Positions 33,061-41,782 of a stretch of 64,000 nucleotides of DNA are shown here, piece after piece. The stretch is taken from assembly GCF_046592965.1 (NCBI RefSeq), contig NZ_JBISBV010000008.1:1-64000 (forward strand), read 5' to 3'. Numbering within the stretch: the first letter of the stretch is position 1; each line of letters opens with the position of its first letter. The notes under the pieces were generated by a model that was not told where the DNA came from, ran no database searches, and saw nothing but the letters and a program-made list of their open reading frames with translations. The DNA is from Marivita sp046592965 (lineage in GTDB: Bacteria > Pseudomonadota > Alphaproteobacteria > Rhodobacterales > Rhodobacteraceae). A program made the position numbers and the translations under genes.

Positions 33061-34740
33061 TCACGCTGCATCTTGCTTACCAAGGTGCAACGGTTCCTTC
33101 TTCATCAGGTCGAAGTAAAATACGGTGCCTTTTCCGATCTGGGTTTCAAATGAAATACGGCCCTTGTGCAATTCGATGATCCGCTTGCAGATCGTCAAGC
33201 CCAATCCCGTGCCGGGCCTTGAATACTTGGCTTCGTTTTTCACTTGGAAAAAGCTGTCAAAGATATTGCTTCGGGCACTGTCGGGGATTCCCGGACCAGT
33301 ATCAGTGACGCAAACCCGCCAATAGTCTCCCATGCTTTTGACAGACAGGCGAACGGTTCCGTCAGGGGGGGTAAACTTGGCCGCGTTCGACATCAGGTTG
33401 GCAAGCACCTGCATCAACCTGTCGGGGTCCGCTTCAACCGAGCACGCCTCTTGGCAGGGTTCGACGACGAAATTCACTCCCGTGTCGTTCCCGTACGAAG
33501 AATGGGCTTCTGCCGCTTCATTCAGAATGTCGGAAAGATTGACGCGCTGTGCGGTAAAGCTGATTTCTCCTGACTCAATCTTTTCAAGGTCCAGGATATC
33601 GTTGACGATCGAAAGAAGTCGGTCACTGTTGCGATGCGCGATCCCGATCATCTTTCGTGACTGGGCGTTCAAATCGCCCAAGGCGCCGGATTCGAGCAAG
33701 CGCAATGCGCCCTTGATGGAGGTCAACGGAGTGCGTAACTCATGGCTGACTGTCGAAACCGACATCAGCTTCAATTTTTCGGCTTTGATACGCTCTGAAA
33801 CGTCGCGTACGACGGAAATGAGACACGGGTCGCCGTCAATTCCTTTCCCGAAATGCGTCACCACCTCAACCGGGCCGGTGTCGTGCATGACTTGAATGCG
33901 GACTTGCGCTGTTTCACCCTTCAAAAGCGGCGCGAGGTAGGTTTGGAACACTGAAAGATCGAACCTGCTGAACGTATCCAGCATTGACTTTGTCCCGTTT
34001 TCATTCGCGGTCCAGCCCAATTGATCGCGGCCAGCCTGGTTCACGTAAAGAACCTTGTATGTCTCCGGCTCATAGACAAAGACCATGTCGCGCAAACTTT
34101 CCAGGACGTCATTTCGCCCTTCGTATGCAGCTTTCGCGCGCGTTGTTGTCAGGTCGGTCCGAATTGCCACGCTGCTTGAAAAGTTTCCATTTTCATCGAA
34201 ACTCGGCATGACCGTGGTCTGAAAGCTCAACAAGCGGCCGTCGCGTGCCTTGAGAACCTGTTCGCCTTTCCACACCTTGCCTTGGGTCACGTGGTCGCGG
34301 ACGTCGGCAAATACGTCTTGATCCGCGTAGATCAGGTGCGGTTCCTGGAAAATGATTTCATCAGGCTGGTATCCCAACGATGCGACGAAATTCTCGTTGA
34401 CCATCGAGACCTTTCCCGTGTGATCGACGATACTGACGATGGTGTGTTCGTTCAGGGCACAGTCACGGATACCGACGGCGTCGGTGCAAGCCCGTGGTGG
34501 CGCAAATTTGCCGGCTTTGGCGGTGAAATATGCCATGGCATAAGCGCTTGCGGCTGCAAGCACGGTTGATCCGGCCAATATCGCCATAAGACCGTCGGAG
34601 CCGAGATTAGCAAACGATTGAGAATGCAGTCCCCACCCGGAGAACAGCGCGGCAGCGCCTGCCAGGATGGTGGTGCCGCCCGAAATGTGACGCAGGACAG
34701 CCGGTCTCGCCATGTGGTTTGTGGACTGTGCTGAACCCAT
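33061..34740 (-). CDS. PAS-domain membrane histidine kinase (559 aa)
   Basis: Seen: two N-terminal membrane helices (GGTTILAGAAALFSGWGL and LMAILAGSTVLAAASAYAMAYF), PAS domain 1 (about residues 90-200, VSMVNENFVASLGYQPDEI), PAS domain 2 (about 205-315), HisKA with phosphoacceptor STVSHELRTPLTSI, and an ATPase domain with N box NLMSNAAKFT, DTGPGIPD and GTGLGLTICKR. ATG 34740 is chosen because AAGGTG lies 8 bases upstream; a frame open to 34803 is possible. No receiver domain follows. The receiver gene comes 9 bases later, so it is the likely phosphate acceptor. Confidence 0.92.
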   Translation of the reverse strand: MGSAQSTNHMARPAVLRHISGGTTILAGAAALFSGWGLHSQSFANLGSDGLMAILAGSTVLAAASAYAMAYFTAKAGKFAPPRACTDAVGIRDCALNEHTIVSIVDHTGKVSMVNENFVASLGYQPDEIIFQEPHLIYADQDVFADVRDHVTQGKVWKGEQVLKARDGRLLSFQTTVMPSFDENGNFSSSVAIRTDLTTTRAKAAYEGRNDVLESLRDMVFVYEPETYKVLYVNQAGRDQLGWTANENGTKSMLDTFSRFDLSVFQTYLAPLLKGETAQVRIQVMHDTGPVEVVTHFGKGIDGDPCLISVVRDVSERIKAEKLKLMSVSTVSHELRTPLTSIKGALRLLESGALGDLNAQSRKMIGIAHRNSDRLLSIVNDILDLEKIESGEISFTAQRVNLSDILNEAAEAHSSYGNDTGVNFVVEPCQEACSVEADPDRLMQVLANLMSNAAKFTPPDGTVRLSVKSMGDYWRVCVTDTGPGIPDSARSNIFDSFFQVKNEAKYSRPGTGLGLTICKRIIELHKGRISFETQIGKGTVFYFDLMKKEPLHLGKQDAA

Positions 34741-34872
34741 AACATTCACCTTGATCTCGAAAATAACGTTTTCCCATTTGGGTTCTGCGTCGTTCGGAAA
34801 CATGAATAGTCAGAAAAATGGACGAAAATAAGTCAGCATAGCAGCGTGATAGGGCAATTATTGCGGAGCGAC

Positions 34873-36897
34873 TCAGCCGACTCGTGTCGCAAGCTCAAGT
34901 TCGGCAGAGGGCAGGTCGATCTGAACGGTCGTACCTTGTCCAATCTCGCTTTGCACATTGATGGAACCGTCGTGAAGATCGATTAGCTTCTTGACCATGG
35001 ACAGCCCGAGGCCAAGGCCGCCGTGCTTACGGCTGCTCGTGGAGTCGGACTGGTAGAACGTATCAAATATCGTATTGATCTCGCTTTGGCTGATCCCTTC
35101 GCCGGTGTCGGACACTTCAATGCGGGTAAACTCTGCCCTCGGGTCTGGATGACAGGTCCGGATTGTGACGTCGCCCGCGTTGGTGAACTTCAAGGCGTTT
35201 GACACGACATTGCTGAGAATCTGGCGCAGCCTGGCAGGATCGGCGCACACGCCTTCCGCGCCGTGATCGACCTCGAGTCTCAGGCCCTTGGCCTCCGCCC
35301 GCGCCCTATTTTCTGCAATCACGTCGTCCAGGACCGCTCTCAAGTCAAGAGGTTCCATCTCGATCTTGAGAGACCCGCGCTCGATCGCGTCGATGTCCAG
35401 AAGATTGGACAAGAGGGCCATGAGCTGCTTGCCGGAAAGATCAATGTGGCCCGCGAATTTCGTGATGTCATCGCGTACTGCCTTCAACTGCAAAGCCGCA
35501 GCCTCATCGTTTGCATCCTCAAGTGTTTTTTCCAGCGATTTATATGATGGCAGAACATCGGGTTTGTTGAGAAACGCATTGTATCCAAGAACCACGGAAA
35601 GGGGCGTGCGCAACTCATGGCTCAACGCATTCAGAAAATCGGTTTTGATCGCGTTTGCCGATTCCGCGCGTTGCAAGGCCATTTTCAGCTCGGTGATGTC
35701 AACTCGCAAGCCCGCGAGTGTTCCACTTGGCGTGCGTCGCTCCTCCAGTCTCAGCCAGCGACCATCCGACAATTCCTGTTCAAAGACCTGACCGGGGTGC
35801 TTTTGAGCGTTCAGACGTTCGGCAAGCCACTCCGTTTCACGCCCGATCGCGGCAGGATAGAATTTAACGTCAAGCCCGCGACGAAGTATGGCCTCAAGGC
35901 TGGTGCCCGGTTCCATGATGTCCGAAGCAGCAGGGTACTGTTCGCGGTACTTCTGGTTGCACATGATGAGTTTGCCGTCCTGGTCGTACAAGGCAAAGCC
36001 ATCACTCAAAGCATCAAGCGCTTCCTTGAGATAAATTTCGGCTTTGTCCTTTTTCGCGAACGCCCATCGAATCAGTTCCGCGATGGCAATCAGGAACAGG
36101 GCCGTGACCAAGACAACGGACCAGATCATGATGCGGTTCGGAGGTGACGTGGCCCATCCGGTCGCTGGAATGGCTTGGATCGTCCAGTTGATTCCAGCTT
36201 TCTCAAGCTTGACCGCAGCGGGGTCTGCCTCTGGGGGAATGGCTTCCCCGGTGAGCAATTGGCCGTCCTGATCCGTGACAGAAAGCCGGTAGGGCAACGA
36301 TGTGTCCATCACACCGGCGCTCTGAAAAAAACCATCCGCGTCGATGACAAGTGAAACGATCCCCCAAAAAGATGATTGCGACTCGCCACTGTAATAGAGA
36401 TCCACTGGCGTTCGCGTGATGAATCCGCGACCACCCTGAACAAGGTCGTTCGGTCCGTCAAATATCGTCTGCCCTGTCTCCAGCGCTTCTCGAACCGCTC
36501 CCAATTGCTCGGGGAAATCGGAAAGGTCCAGACCGACGACCTTCTTATTCGCCTCGAATGGGTAAACGTGCCGAAAGATCAGATCCGGCGCGGCGGCCAC
36601 GTTGATGATATTGTCTATGTCTTCCACCAGATGCGACACCGCGCGCGTAAAGTCGCTTTGTGTGATGTCGGGTCTTGCCGCGATGGCAGCCATGACTCCC
36701 TGGCTCAGAAGCAGCTTCTCGTTCACCTCGTTCGCCAGCGCCGATTGCACTTTGTAGGCTTCCTCGAGTGTCATCAATCGTTGATCGGCGCGGTGTCGCA
36801 CGAGGCTCAGATTATCGAGAACAACGCCAACCATGAGGCACGCGGCAATGATGGAGAGGACATCCACCCGGCGTAGCAAGACCCACAAGAGTTTCAT
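34873..36897 (-). CDS. CHASE-domain membrane histidine kinase (674 aa)
   Basis: Seen: N-terminal helix (VLSIIAACLMVGVVLDNL), a periplasmic CHASE-type sensor of about 220 residues (with VYPFEANKKVVGLDLSDFPEQ, GFITRTPVDLYYSG and FWGIVSLVIDADGFF), second helix (IMIWSVVLVTALFLIAIAELI), a PAS domain (ALSDGFALYDQDGKLIMCNQ), HisKA with NALSHELRTPLSVV, and ATPase boxes SNALKFTN, DTGEGISQ and GLGLGLSMVKK. CHASE domains sense small external ligands; the ligand here is unknown. It is the most upstream gene of the minus-strand signalling block; a 132-base gap separates it from the next kinase. Confidence 0.92.
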   Translation of the reverse strand: MKLLWVLLRRVDVLSIIAACLMVGVVLDNLSLVRHRADQRLMTLEEAYKVQSALANEVNEKLLLSQGVMAAIAARPDITQSDFTRAVSHLVEDIDNIINVAAAPDLIFRHVYPFEANKKVVGLDLSDFPEQLGAVREALETGQTIFDGPNDLVQGGRGFITRTPVDLYYSGESQSSFWGIVSLVIDADGFFQSAGVMDTSLPYRLSVTDQDGQLLTGEAIPPEADPAAVKLEKAGINWTIQAIPATGWATSPPNRIMIWSVVLVTALFLIAIAELIRWAFAKKDKAEIYLKEALDALSDGFALYDQDGKLIMCNQKYREQYPAASDIMEPGTSLEAILRRGLDVKFYPAAIGRETEWLAERLNAQKHPGQVFEQELSDGRWLRLEERRTPSGTLAGLRVDITELKMALQRAESANAIKTDFLNALSHELRTPLSVVLGYNAFLNKPDVLPSYKSLEKTLEDANDEAAALQLKAVRDDITKFAGHIDLSGKQLMALLSNLLDIDAIERGSLKIEMEPLDLRAVLDDVIAENRARAEAKGLRLEVDHGAEGVCADPARLRQILSNVVSNALKFTNAGDVTIRTCHPDPRAEFTRIEVSDTGEGISQSEINTIFDTFYQSDSTSSRKHGGLGLGLSMVKKLIDLHDGSINVQSEIGQGTTVQIDLPSAELELATRVG

Positions 36898-37266
36898 GAT
36901 TTCTGAATTCCCGATCCGGTGCTAGCGGATTGAATGTGTTTTACGCCCTGCGTGCCGGACGTTGCGATCTCAACTCGTAACAAACATAAGCAATACATCT
37001 TGTTGCTGTTAGTCGCTTAAGAAATCAACCCTAGATTGTTGAAATTGGCGATAAATTTGCAACATAATCGTGTTCTGAAGACACCAATGTTTCTAGCCAT
37101 ACCAGCACAGATGTCGATATAACACCCATGTCTTTGACCTCTCCAGGTGTGGAATTCGTAACGCGGCGGCATTTTTCGATTGGTAGGCAAAACAGGGGTT
37201 TATGGCGCGGAAATTGCCAAAATCCGTTTGCCTGCGCATGATCCAGTGGAACGACGTGCGTTCGGA
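36898..37266. other. Gap of 369 bases, A+T-rich promoter region
   Basis: Between the CHASE kinase start and the MarR-family stop. Short frames here (for example 37031-37270 minus) show no domain or ribosome site. The A+T-rich stretch 36960-37070 should hold the promoter of the kinase operon. No clear operator or terminator hairpin was seen. Confidence 0.4.
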
Positions 37267-37767
37267 TCAATCGAATTTCGGGTCAACGGGCAGTTCGCCC
37301 GTGGTCAGCACCGTCGATGCATCAATGTTGATTGCGTCCAGCATGCTCGCTACCCGCTCGAGAGATGAGACCAGTTGCGCCTGCTCCCAATCGGCGAGTT
37401 TGGCGAAGGCGCGTGTGTAGCGCTGCTGAAGGGGGTCGGGGGCTTGGGCGAGCGTCTTGCGACCAAGATCCGTCATGACGACATTGATCTGGCGCCGGTC
37501 GAGCTTTGAGGATTCACGCTCGACGAGTTTGCGAGTGACCAGTTTGTCCACAAGTGCCGTGACGGTCGCCTGACTGACACGCATCTGATCGGACAGCGCT
37601 TTGGGCGTGGTGGAGTTTTTCTCATCGACAATCTGAAGCACACGAAGCTGTGCCGGGGTCATGCCTGCCGCCTGCGCAAGATCGCGCGCATAAATCTCGG
37701 TCGCGCGCAGAATTCGGCGCAGCGCGATTAGGCTTTCATCCGTGCGGTTTTGCTGGCTCGACATCAT
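37267..37767 (-). CDS. ectR: MarR-family regulator EctR of the ectoine operon (166 aa)
   Basis: Seen: a MarR winged helix (MTPAQLRVLQIVDEKNSTTPKALSDQMRVSQATVTALVDKLVTRKLV, HTH at about residues 55-85, wing with SKLDRRQINVVMTDLG). It diverges from ectA with a 237-base promoter region. Known: EctR-type MarR proteins repress ectABC-ask in methylotrophs and other bacteria and respond to osmolarity. Two adjacent ATGs (37767 and 37764) are both possible starts; neither has a clear ribosome site. The role is inferred from position and family. Confidence 0.85.
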   Translation of the reverse strand: MMSSQQNRTDESLIALRRILRATEIYARDLAQAAGMTPAQLRVLQIVDEKNSTTPKALSDQMRVSQATVTALVDKLVTRKLVERESSKLDRRQINVVMTDLGRKTLAQAPDPLQQRYTRAFAKLADWEQAQLVSSLERVASMLDAINIDASTVLTTGELPVDPKFD

Positions 37768-38004
37768 GGCGGGGATGATCGCACGAATGACGCAAATGCT
37801 TCAATCTTCTAAGCTTGTGAGGGCAGAGGTGGCGGATACCCGTGCCGTGCTCGAACTATGGTTAGATGAACAAAGCATCAAAGCCGCTGTCGTTGCGCAA
37901 AATCTAGAGTAATCCAGTTATTTCGCCGCTATGAGCGCTAGATGTTGAATTCTGCCGTGCAGCATACTATTTAGACAGTCGAATTACAAAAGAGGTCTGT
38001 GAAC
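37768..38004. promoter_or_regulatory. ectR-ectA divergent promoter region
   Basis: 237 bases between the divergent ectR and ectA. A possible rightward promoter is TTGAAT (37945-37950), 17 bases, then TATTTA (37968-37973), with ectA starting at 38005 after AGAGG. The -10 match is poor, as often seen in osmotically controlled promoters. Regulatory sites for EctR are expected here but no clean palindrome was identified. Confidence 0.4.
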
Positions 38005-38538
38005 ATGCCGAAAGATACCACTCCCACCCGAACTCGGATGCCCCGTCTGCGCAAACCGACTGCCGAGGACGGGGCCGAAATATGGGAGCTGATTCGCAGC
38101 TGTGACCCGCTTGACGAGAATTCGATGTACGCCAATCTGATCCAGGCGGACCATTTCCGCGACACATGTGTCGTCGCGGAGTTGAGTGACGAAATCGTCG
38201 GTTGGATCTCGGGTCACATGATCCCGAGCGAGGATGCCTTTTTTGTCTGGCAGGTCGCCGTCAGCCCGAAGGCACGGGGCCTGGGGCTTGGCAAGACGAT
38301 GCTGAAAGAACTCATCAATCGCGATGAGGTCGCTGACGCGGCCACGATGAAGACCACGATCACGAAAGACAATGATGCGTCTTGGGGGCTGTTCCGCAGC
38401 CTTGCCCGCGACATCGGCGGAGATCTGACGGATGCGCCTTACTTCAAGGAAAACACGCATTTCGACGGCGCACATGACACTGAGCATCTGGTGACGATCA
38501 CCCTGACAGGCAGCGACGAGATCAAACGCGCCGCCTAA
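38005..38538 (+). CDS. ectA: L-2,4-diaminobutyrate acetyltransferase EctA (177 aa)
   Basis: Second step of ectoine synthesis: acetylates L-2,4-diaminobutyrate with acetyl-CoA. Seen: a GNAT domain starting MPRLRKPTAEDGAEIWELI with acetyl-CoA-binding VAVSPKARGLGLGKTML near residue 90, and the ectoine-family stretch CDPLDENSMYANLIQADHF. ATG 38005 is preferred because AGAGG is 9 bases upstream; the in-frame GTG at 37999 is too close to it. First gene of the ectA-ectB-ectC-ask operon. Confidence 0.95.
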   Translation: MPKDTTPTRTRMPRLRKPTAEDGAEIWELIRSCDPLDENSMYANLIQADHFRDTCVVAELSDEIVGWISGHMIPSEDAFFVWQVAVSPKARGLGLGKTMLKELINRDEVADAATMKTTITKDNDASWGLFRSLARDIGGDLTDAPYFKENTHFDGAHDTEHLVTITLTGSDEIKRAA

Positions 38539-38594
38539 GACGCTCTTCAATCTGAACACAAGACGATACCCTCAAAAAGGGGAAAGGATACTCT

Positions 38595-39887
38595 ATGCCC
38601 AAGGACATGGTAGACCAGACATCAATCTATGAGCGCCGCGAAAGCAACGCGCGTTCCTACTGCCGCAACATGGATGCGGTGTTCACCAAGGCGAGCGGTT
38701 CGGAGATGTTCGACATCGACGGCAAGCGCTACATCGACTTTCTGGCGGGCTGTTCATCGCTGAACTACGGCCACAACGACCCTGACATGAAAGCCGCTCT
38801 GATCGAGCACATCTCGCGCGATGGAATCGCACACGGGCTCGATTTCCACACCGACGCCAAAAGTGCGTTTCTACAGGCGTTCGAAGACCATATCCTCGCG
38901 CCGCGCGGAATGGATTACAAAGTGATGATGACCGGTCCGACCGGCACGAATGCTGTCGAGGCTGCGGTAAAGCTCGCGCGCAAGGTCACGGGCCGTCGTA
39001 ACGTGATCTCCTTCACCAACGGCTTTCACGGCATGACCATGGGCGCCCTGGCGCTGACCGGCAACAAGGGCAAGCGGGGCGGTGCGGGCACCGGATCACT
39101 GACCGACGTGACGCATCTTCCGTTCGAGGGATCGCTCGGCGAAGACGTCGATACGCTTCAAGTGATCGAGGCGATGCTGTCGAACCCGTCTTCGGGGATC
39201 GACGCACCGGCGGCGTTCATCTTCGAGCCGATCCAGGGCGAAGGCGGACTGAATGCGGCGTCTGACGAATGGATGCGTGGCATCGAAAAGCTCGCCCGTG
39301 AACACGGCGCGTTGCTGATCATCGACGACATCCAGTCCGGCTGTGGCCGGACCGGCACGTATTTCTCTTTCGAGGCGTCGGGGATCAAGCCCGACATGGT
39401 CACGCAGGCGAAATCACTGTCGGGCTTCGGCCTGCCATTCGCGGCACTGCTGATCAAGCCGGAATACGACACCTGGAAGCCGGCCGAGCACAACGGCACC
39501 TTCCGTGGCAACACCCATGCGTTCGTCACTGCACGCGTCGCCTTCGAGAAGTTCTGGGCGGACGACACGTTCGAGAAGTCGCTTGCGCACAAATCGGTCC
39601 TGCTGACCACCGCGCTGAACGATGTGGCGGAGCTCATCGACGGCGCGACCCTCAAAGGGCGCGGCCTGATGCAGGGCGTCGATGTCGGTTCCGGTGAACT
39701 GGCCGGTGCGATCTGCGCGCGTGCCTATGAACTCGGTCTGGTGATCGAGACATCCGGCGCGCATGATGAGGTGGTCAAGTACCTCGCACCGCTCACCACA
39801 TCGCAAGAGGTCATGCGGGAAGGGTTCGACATCCTGATGCAGGCCACGCGCGACGTGACCAAGACACTGAAAATGGCAGCGGAGTGA
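38595..39887 (+). CDS. ectB: Diaminobutyrate-2-oxoglutarate aminotransferase EctB (430 aa)
   Basis: First committed step of ectoine synthesis: transfers an amino group from glutamate to aspartate-semialdehyde. Seen: class-III aminotransferase with IFEPIQGEGGLN, IIDDIQSGCGRTGTYFSFE, and the PLP lysine in DMVTQAKSLSGFGLPFA. Length is normal. AAAGGGGAAAGGA precedes ATG 38595. A 56-base spacer separates it from ectA; ectC follows after 6 bases. Confidence 0.96.
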   Translation: MPKDMVDQTSIYERRESNARSYCRNMDAVFTKASGSEMFDIDGKRYIDFLAGCSSLNYGHNDPDMKAALIEHISRDGIAHGLDFHTDAKSAFLQAFEDHILAPRGMDYKVMMTGPTGTNAVEAAVKLARKVTGRRNVISFTNGFHGMTMGALALTGNKGKRGGAGTGSLTDVTHLPFEGSLGEDVDTLQVIEAMLSNPSSGIDAPAAFIFEPIQGEGGLNAASDEWMRGIEKLAREHGALLIIDDIQSGCGRTGTYFSFEASGIKPDMVTQAKSLSGFGLPFAALLIKPEYDTWKPAEHNGTFRGNTHAFVTARVAFEKFWADDTFEKSLAHKSVLLTTALNDVAELIDGATLKGRGLMQGVDVGSGELAGAICARAYELGLVIETSGAHDEVVKYLAPLTTSQEVMREGFDILMQATRDVTKTLKMAAE

Positions 39888-39893
39888 TATCAG

Positions 39894-40289
39894 ATGATTG
39901 TCCGTGATTTCAACGAACTGAAAAAAACCGATCGCCATATTGCCGACGCACAGTGGACCTCGACCCGGATGTTGCTGGCCGATGACGGCATGGGGTTTTC
40001 GTTCCACATCACCATTCTCGAAGCGGGCTCGGAGCATACGTTCCACTACAAGCACCACTTCGAGAGCGTGTATTGCATGAAGGGCAAAGGCTCGATCACC
40101 GATATTGCCACCGGCGAAACCCACGCGATCAAACCCGGTGTGATGTATGCGCTCAACCTGCATGACAAGCACGTCCTGAGGGCTGAGGAAGAGCTGCACA
40201 TGGCGTGCTGCTTCAATCCGCCCGTCACCGGCAAGGAGGTTCACCGCGAAGATGGATCCTACGCCCCGGCAGAGGAGCTTGCTGACTGA
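39894..40289 (+). CDS. ectC: Ectoine synthase EctC (131 aa)
   Basis: Cyclises N-gamma-acetyl-diaminobutyrate to ectoine by loss of water. Seen: a compact cupin with MIVRDFNELKKTDRHI at the start, FHITILEAGSEHTFHYKHHFESVYCMKGKG and HAIKPGVMYALNLHDKHVLRA, which carry the metal- and substrate-binding residues of the family. The C-terminal tail FNPPVTGKEVHREDGSY is typical. It starts 6 bases after ectB; the aspartokinase gene begins 2 bases after its stop. No ectoine hydroxylase gene (ectD) follows, so ectoine rather than hydroxyectoine is the expected product. Confidence 0.97.
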   Translation: MIVRDFNELKKTDRHIADAQWTSTRMLLADDGMGFSFHITILEAGSEHTFHYKHHFESVYCMKGKGSITDIATGETHAIKPGVMYALNLHDKHVLRAEEELHMACCFNPPVTGKEVHREDGSYAPAEELAD

Positions 40290-40291
40290 TT

Positions 40292-41725
40292 ATGACCCGA
40301 CCTACCTATACAGTCGAAAAAATCGGCGGGACATCCATGTCCCGCGTGAATGAACTCAAGGATACGCTGTTCATCGGCTCCCGAAAGGGGGCCGACCTTT
40401 ACGGTCGCGTCTTCGTGGTGTCTGCGTTTGGCGGTGTCACCGATCTGCTTCTTGAGCACAAAAAGTCCGGCGAACCAGGGGTCTATGCGCATTTCTCGAA
40501 TGCGGATTCCGATCACGGCTGGCACGACGCGCTGAACCGCGTCACCGAGGAAATGCAAAAGATCAATCACACGATCCTCGATCATCCCGGCGATATCGAA
40601 CAGGCGGATTCCTTCGTGGCCGAGCGCACACAGGGCGCGCGCAACTGTCTGATCGACCTGCAACGCATCTGTTCCTACGGCCACTTCCGTCTGTCCGAAC
40701 ACATGCTGCAAATCCGGGAGATCCTGTCCGGTCTGGGCGAGGCGCATTCCGCGTTTGTCACAACGCTGCTCTTGTGCCGCGCCGATGTGAATGCACGATT
40801 TGTGGACCTTTCGGGCTGGCGCGACGAAGGCGATGCAACGCTGGAAGAGCGCATTGCCAACGCCATGGAGCGGATTGATCCGGCAACCGAAATGCCGATC
40901 GTCACCGGCTATGCCCAATGTGCCGAGGGGTTGATGAAGCAATTTGACCGTGGCTATTCCGAGGTGACGTTCTCAAAGATCGCCGCGATGTTGGGTGCAC
41001 GCGAGGCGATCATTCACAAGGAATTTCACTTGTCTTCGTCGGACCCGAAACTGGTGGGTGCCGATGCGGTGCGCAAGCTGGGTCGCACCAACTATGATGT
41101 TGCGGACCAGCTCTCCAACATGGGAATGGAAGCGATCCATCCGCTTGCGGCGAAGACCCTGCGACAGGCCGATGTTCCCTTGCGGATCACCAACGCGTTT
41201 GAACCGAACGATCCGGGCACGCTGATTGACGACCGCCCAGCCGATACGCCGGCTGTGGAGATCATTGCCGGCCTCGATATCCTGACGCTGGAAGTGTTCG
41301 AGCAGGACATGGTCGGAGTCAAAGGCTACGACGCAACCATCCTGGACGTGCTCAAGCGGCACAAGGTCAGGATCGTGTCGAAAGTGTCAAACGCCAACAC
41401 CATCACGCATTACCTTGATACGTCGCTGAAAACGATGCGCCGGGTGGAAAAGGACATCGCTGCCGTCTATCCCGCCGCCGAGATCACGACGCGCAGCGCG
41501 TCAATGGTGTCTGTCATCGGTCGTGACCTGACCGGGCTTTCGGTTCTGCAACGGGCCTTGGTCGCGATTTCCAACGCCGGTCATGGCGCCATCGGCGCCA
41601 GCCAAGGACCACGCAAGGTCGATGTGCAGATCATCGTGGATCGCGACGCGCTGAACCCTGTCATCAAGGCGCTGCACGCGGACTTTATCGAAGATGCGCA
41701 ACAGGAACTGTCACGCGCCGCGTAG
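40292..41725 (+). CDS. ask: Ectoine-dedicated aspartate kinase Ask_ect (477 aa)
   Basis: Phosphorylates aspartate to feed aspartate-semialdehyde into ectoine synthesis. Seen: aspartokinase N-terminus with VEKIGGTSMSRVNELKDTL, FVVSAFGGVTDLLL and FDRGYSEVTFSKIAAMLGA, then two ACT domains (about 330-470, VKGYDATILDVLKRHKVRIVSKVSNANTITHYL). Known: aspartokinases linked to ectABC form a separate clade that avoids feedback inhibition by lysine and threonine. Placed last in the operon, 2 bases after ectC, and followed by a strong terminator at 41746-41776. Confidence 0.95.
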   Translation: MTRPTYTVEKIGGTSMSRVNELKDTLFIGSRKGADLYGRVFVVSAFGGVTDLLLEHKKSGEPGVYAHFSNADSDHGWHDALNRVTEEMQKINHTILDHPGDIEQADSFVAERTQGARNCLIDLQRICSYGHFRLSEHMLQIREILSGLGEAHSAFVTTLLLCRADVNARFVDLSGWRDEGDATLEERIANAMERIDPATEMPIVTGYAQCAEGLMKQFDRGYSEVTFSKIAAMLGAREAIIHKEFHLSSSDPKLVGADAVRKLGRTNYDVADQLSNMGMEAIHPLAAKTLRQADVPLRITNAFEPNDPGTLIDDRPADTPAVEIIAGLDILTLEVFEQDMVGVKGYDATILDVLKRHKVRIVSKVSNANTITHYLDTSLKTMRRVEKDIAAVYPAAEITTRSASMVSVIGRDLTGLSVLQRALVAISNAGHGAIGASQGPRKVDVQIIVDRDALNPVIKALHADFIEDAQQELSRAA

Positions 41726-41745
41726 TGACAGTAAACGCGAAAAAA

Positions 41746-41782
41746 GGCCCGATCCGGTCTATCACCGGATCGGGCCATTTTT
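41746..41782. terminator. Bidirectional intrinsic terminator between ask and dppF
   Basis: Perfect 13-base-pair stem GGCCCGATCCGGT (41746-41758) / ACCGGATCGGGCC (41764-41776), loop CTATC, T-run 41778-41782 on the plus strand and an A-run at about 41740-41745 that gives U-run on the minus strand. It ends both converging operons; the dppF stop overlaps its edge. Confidence 0.9.
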
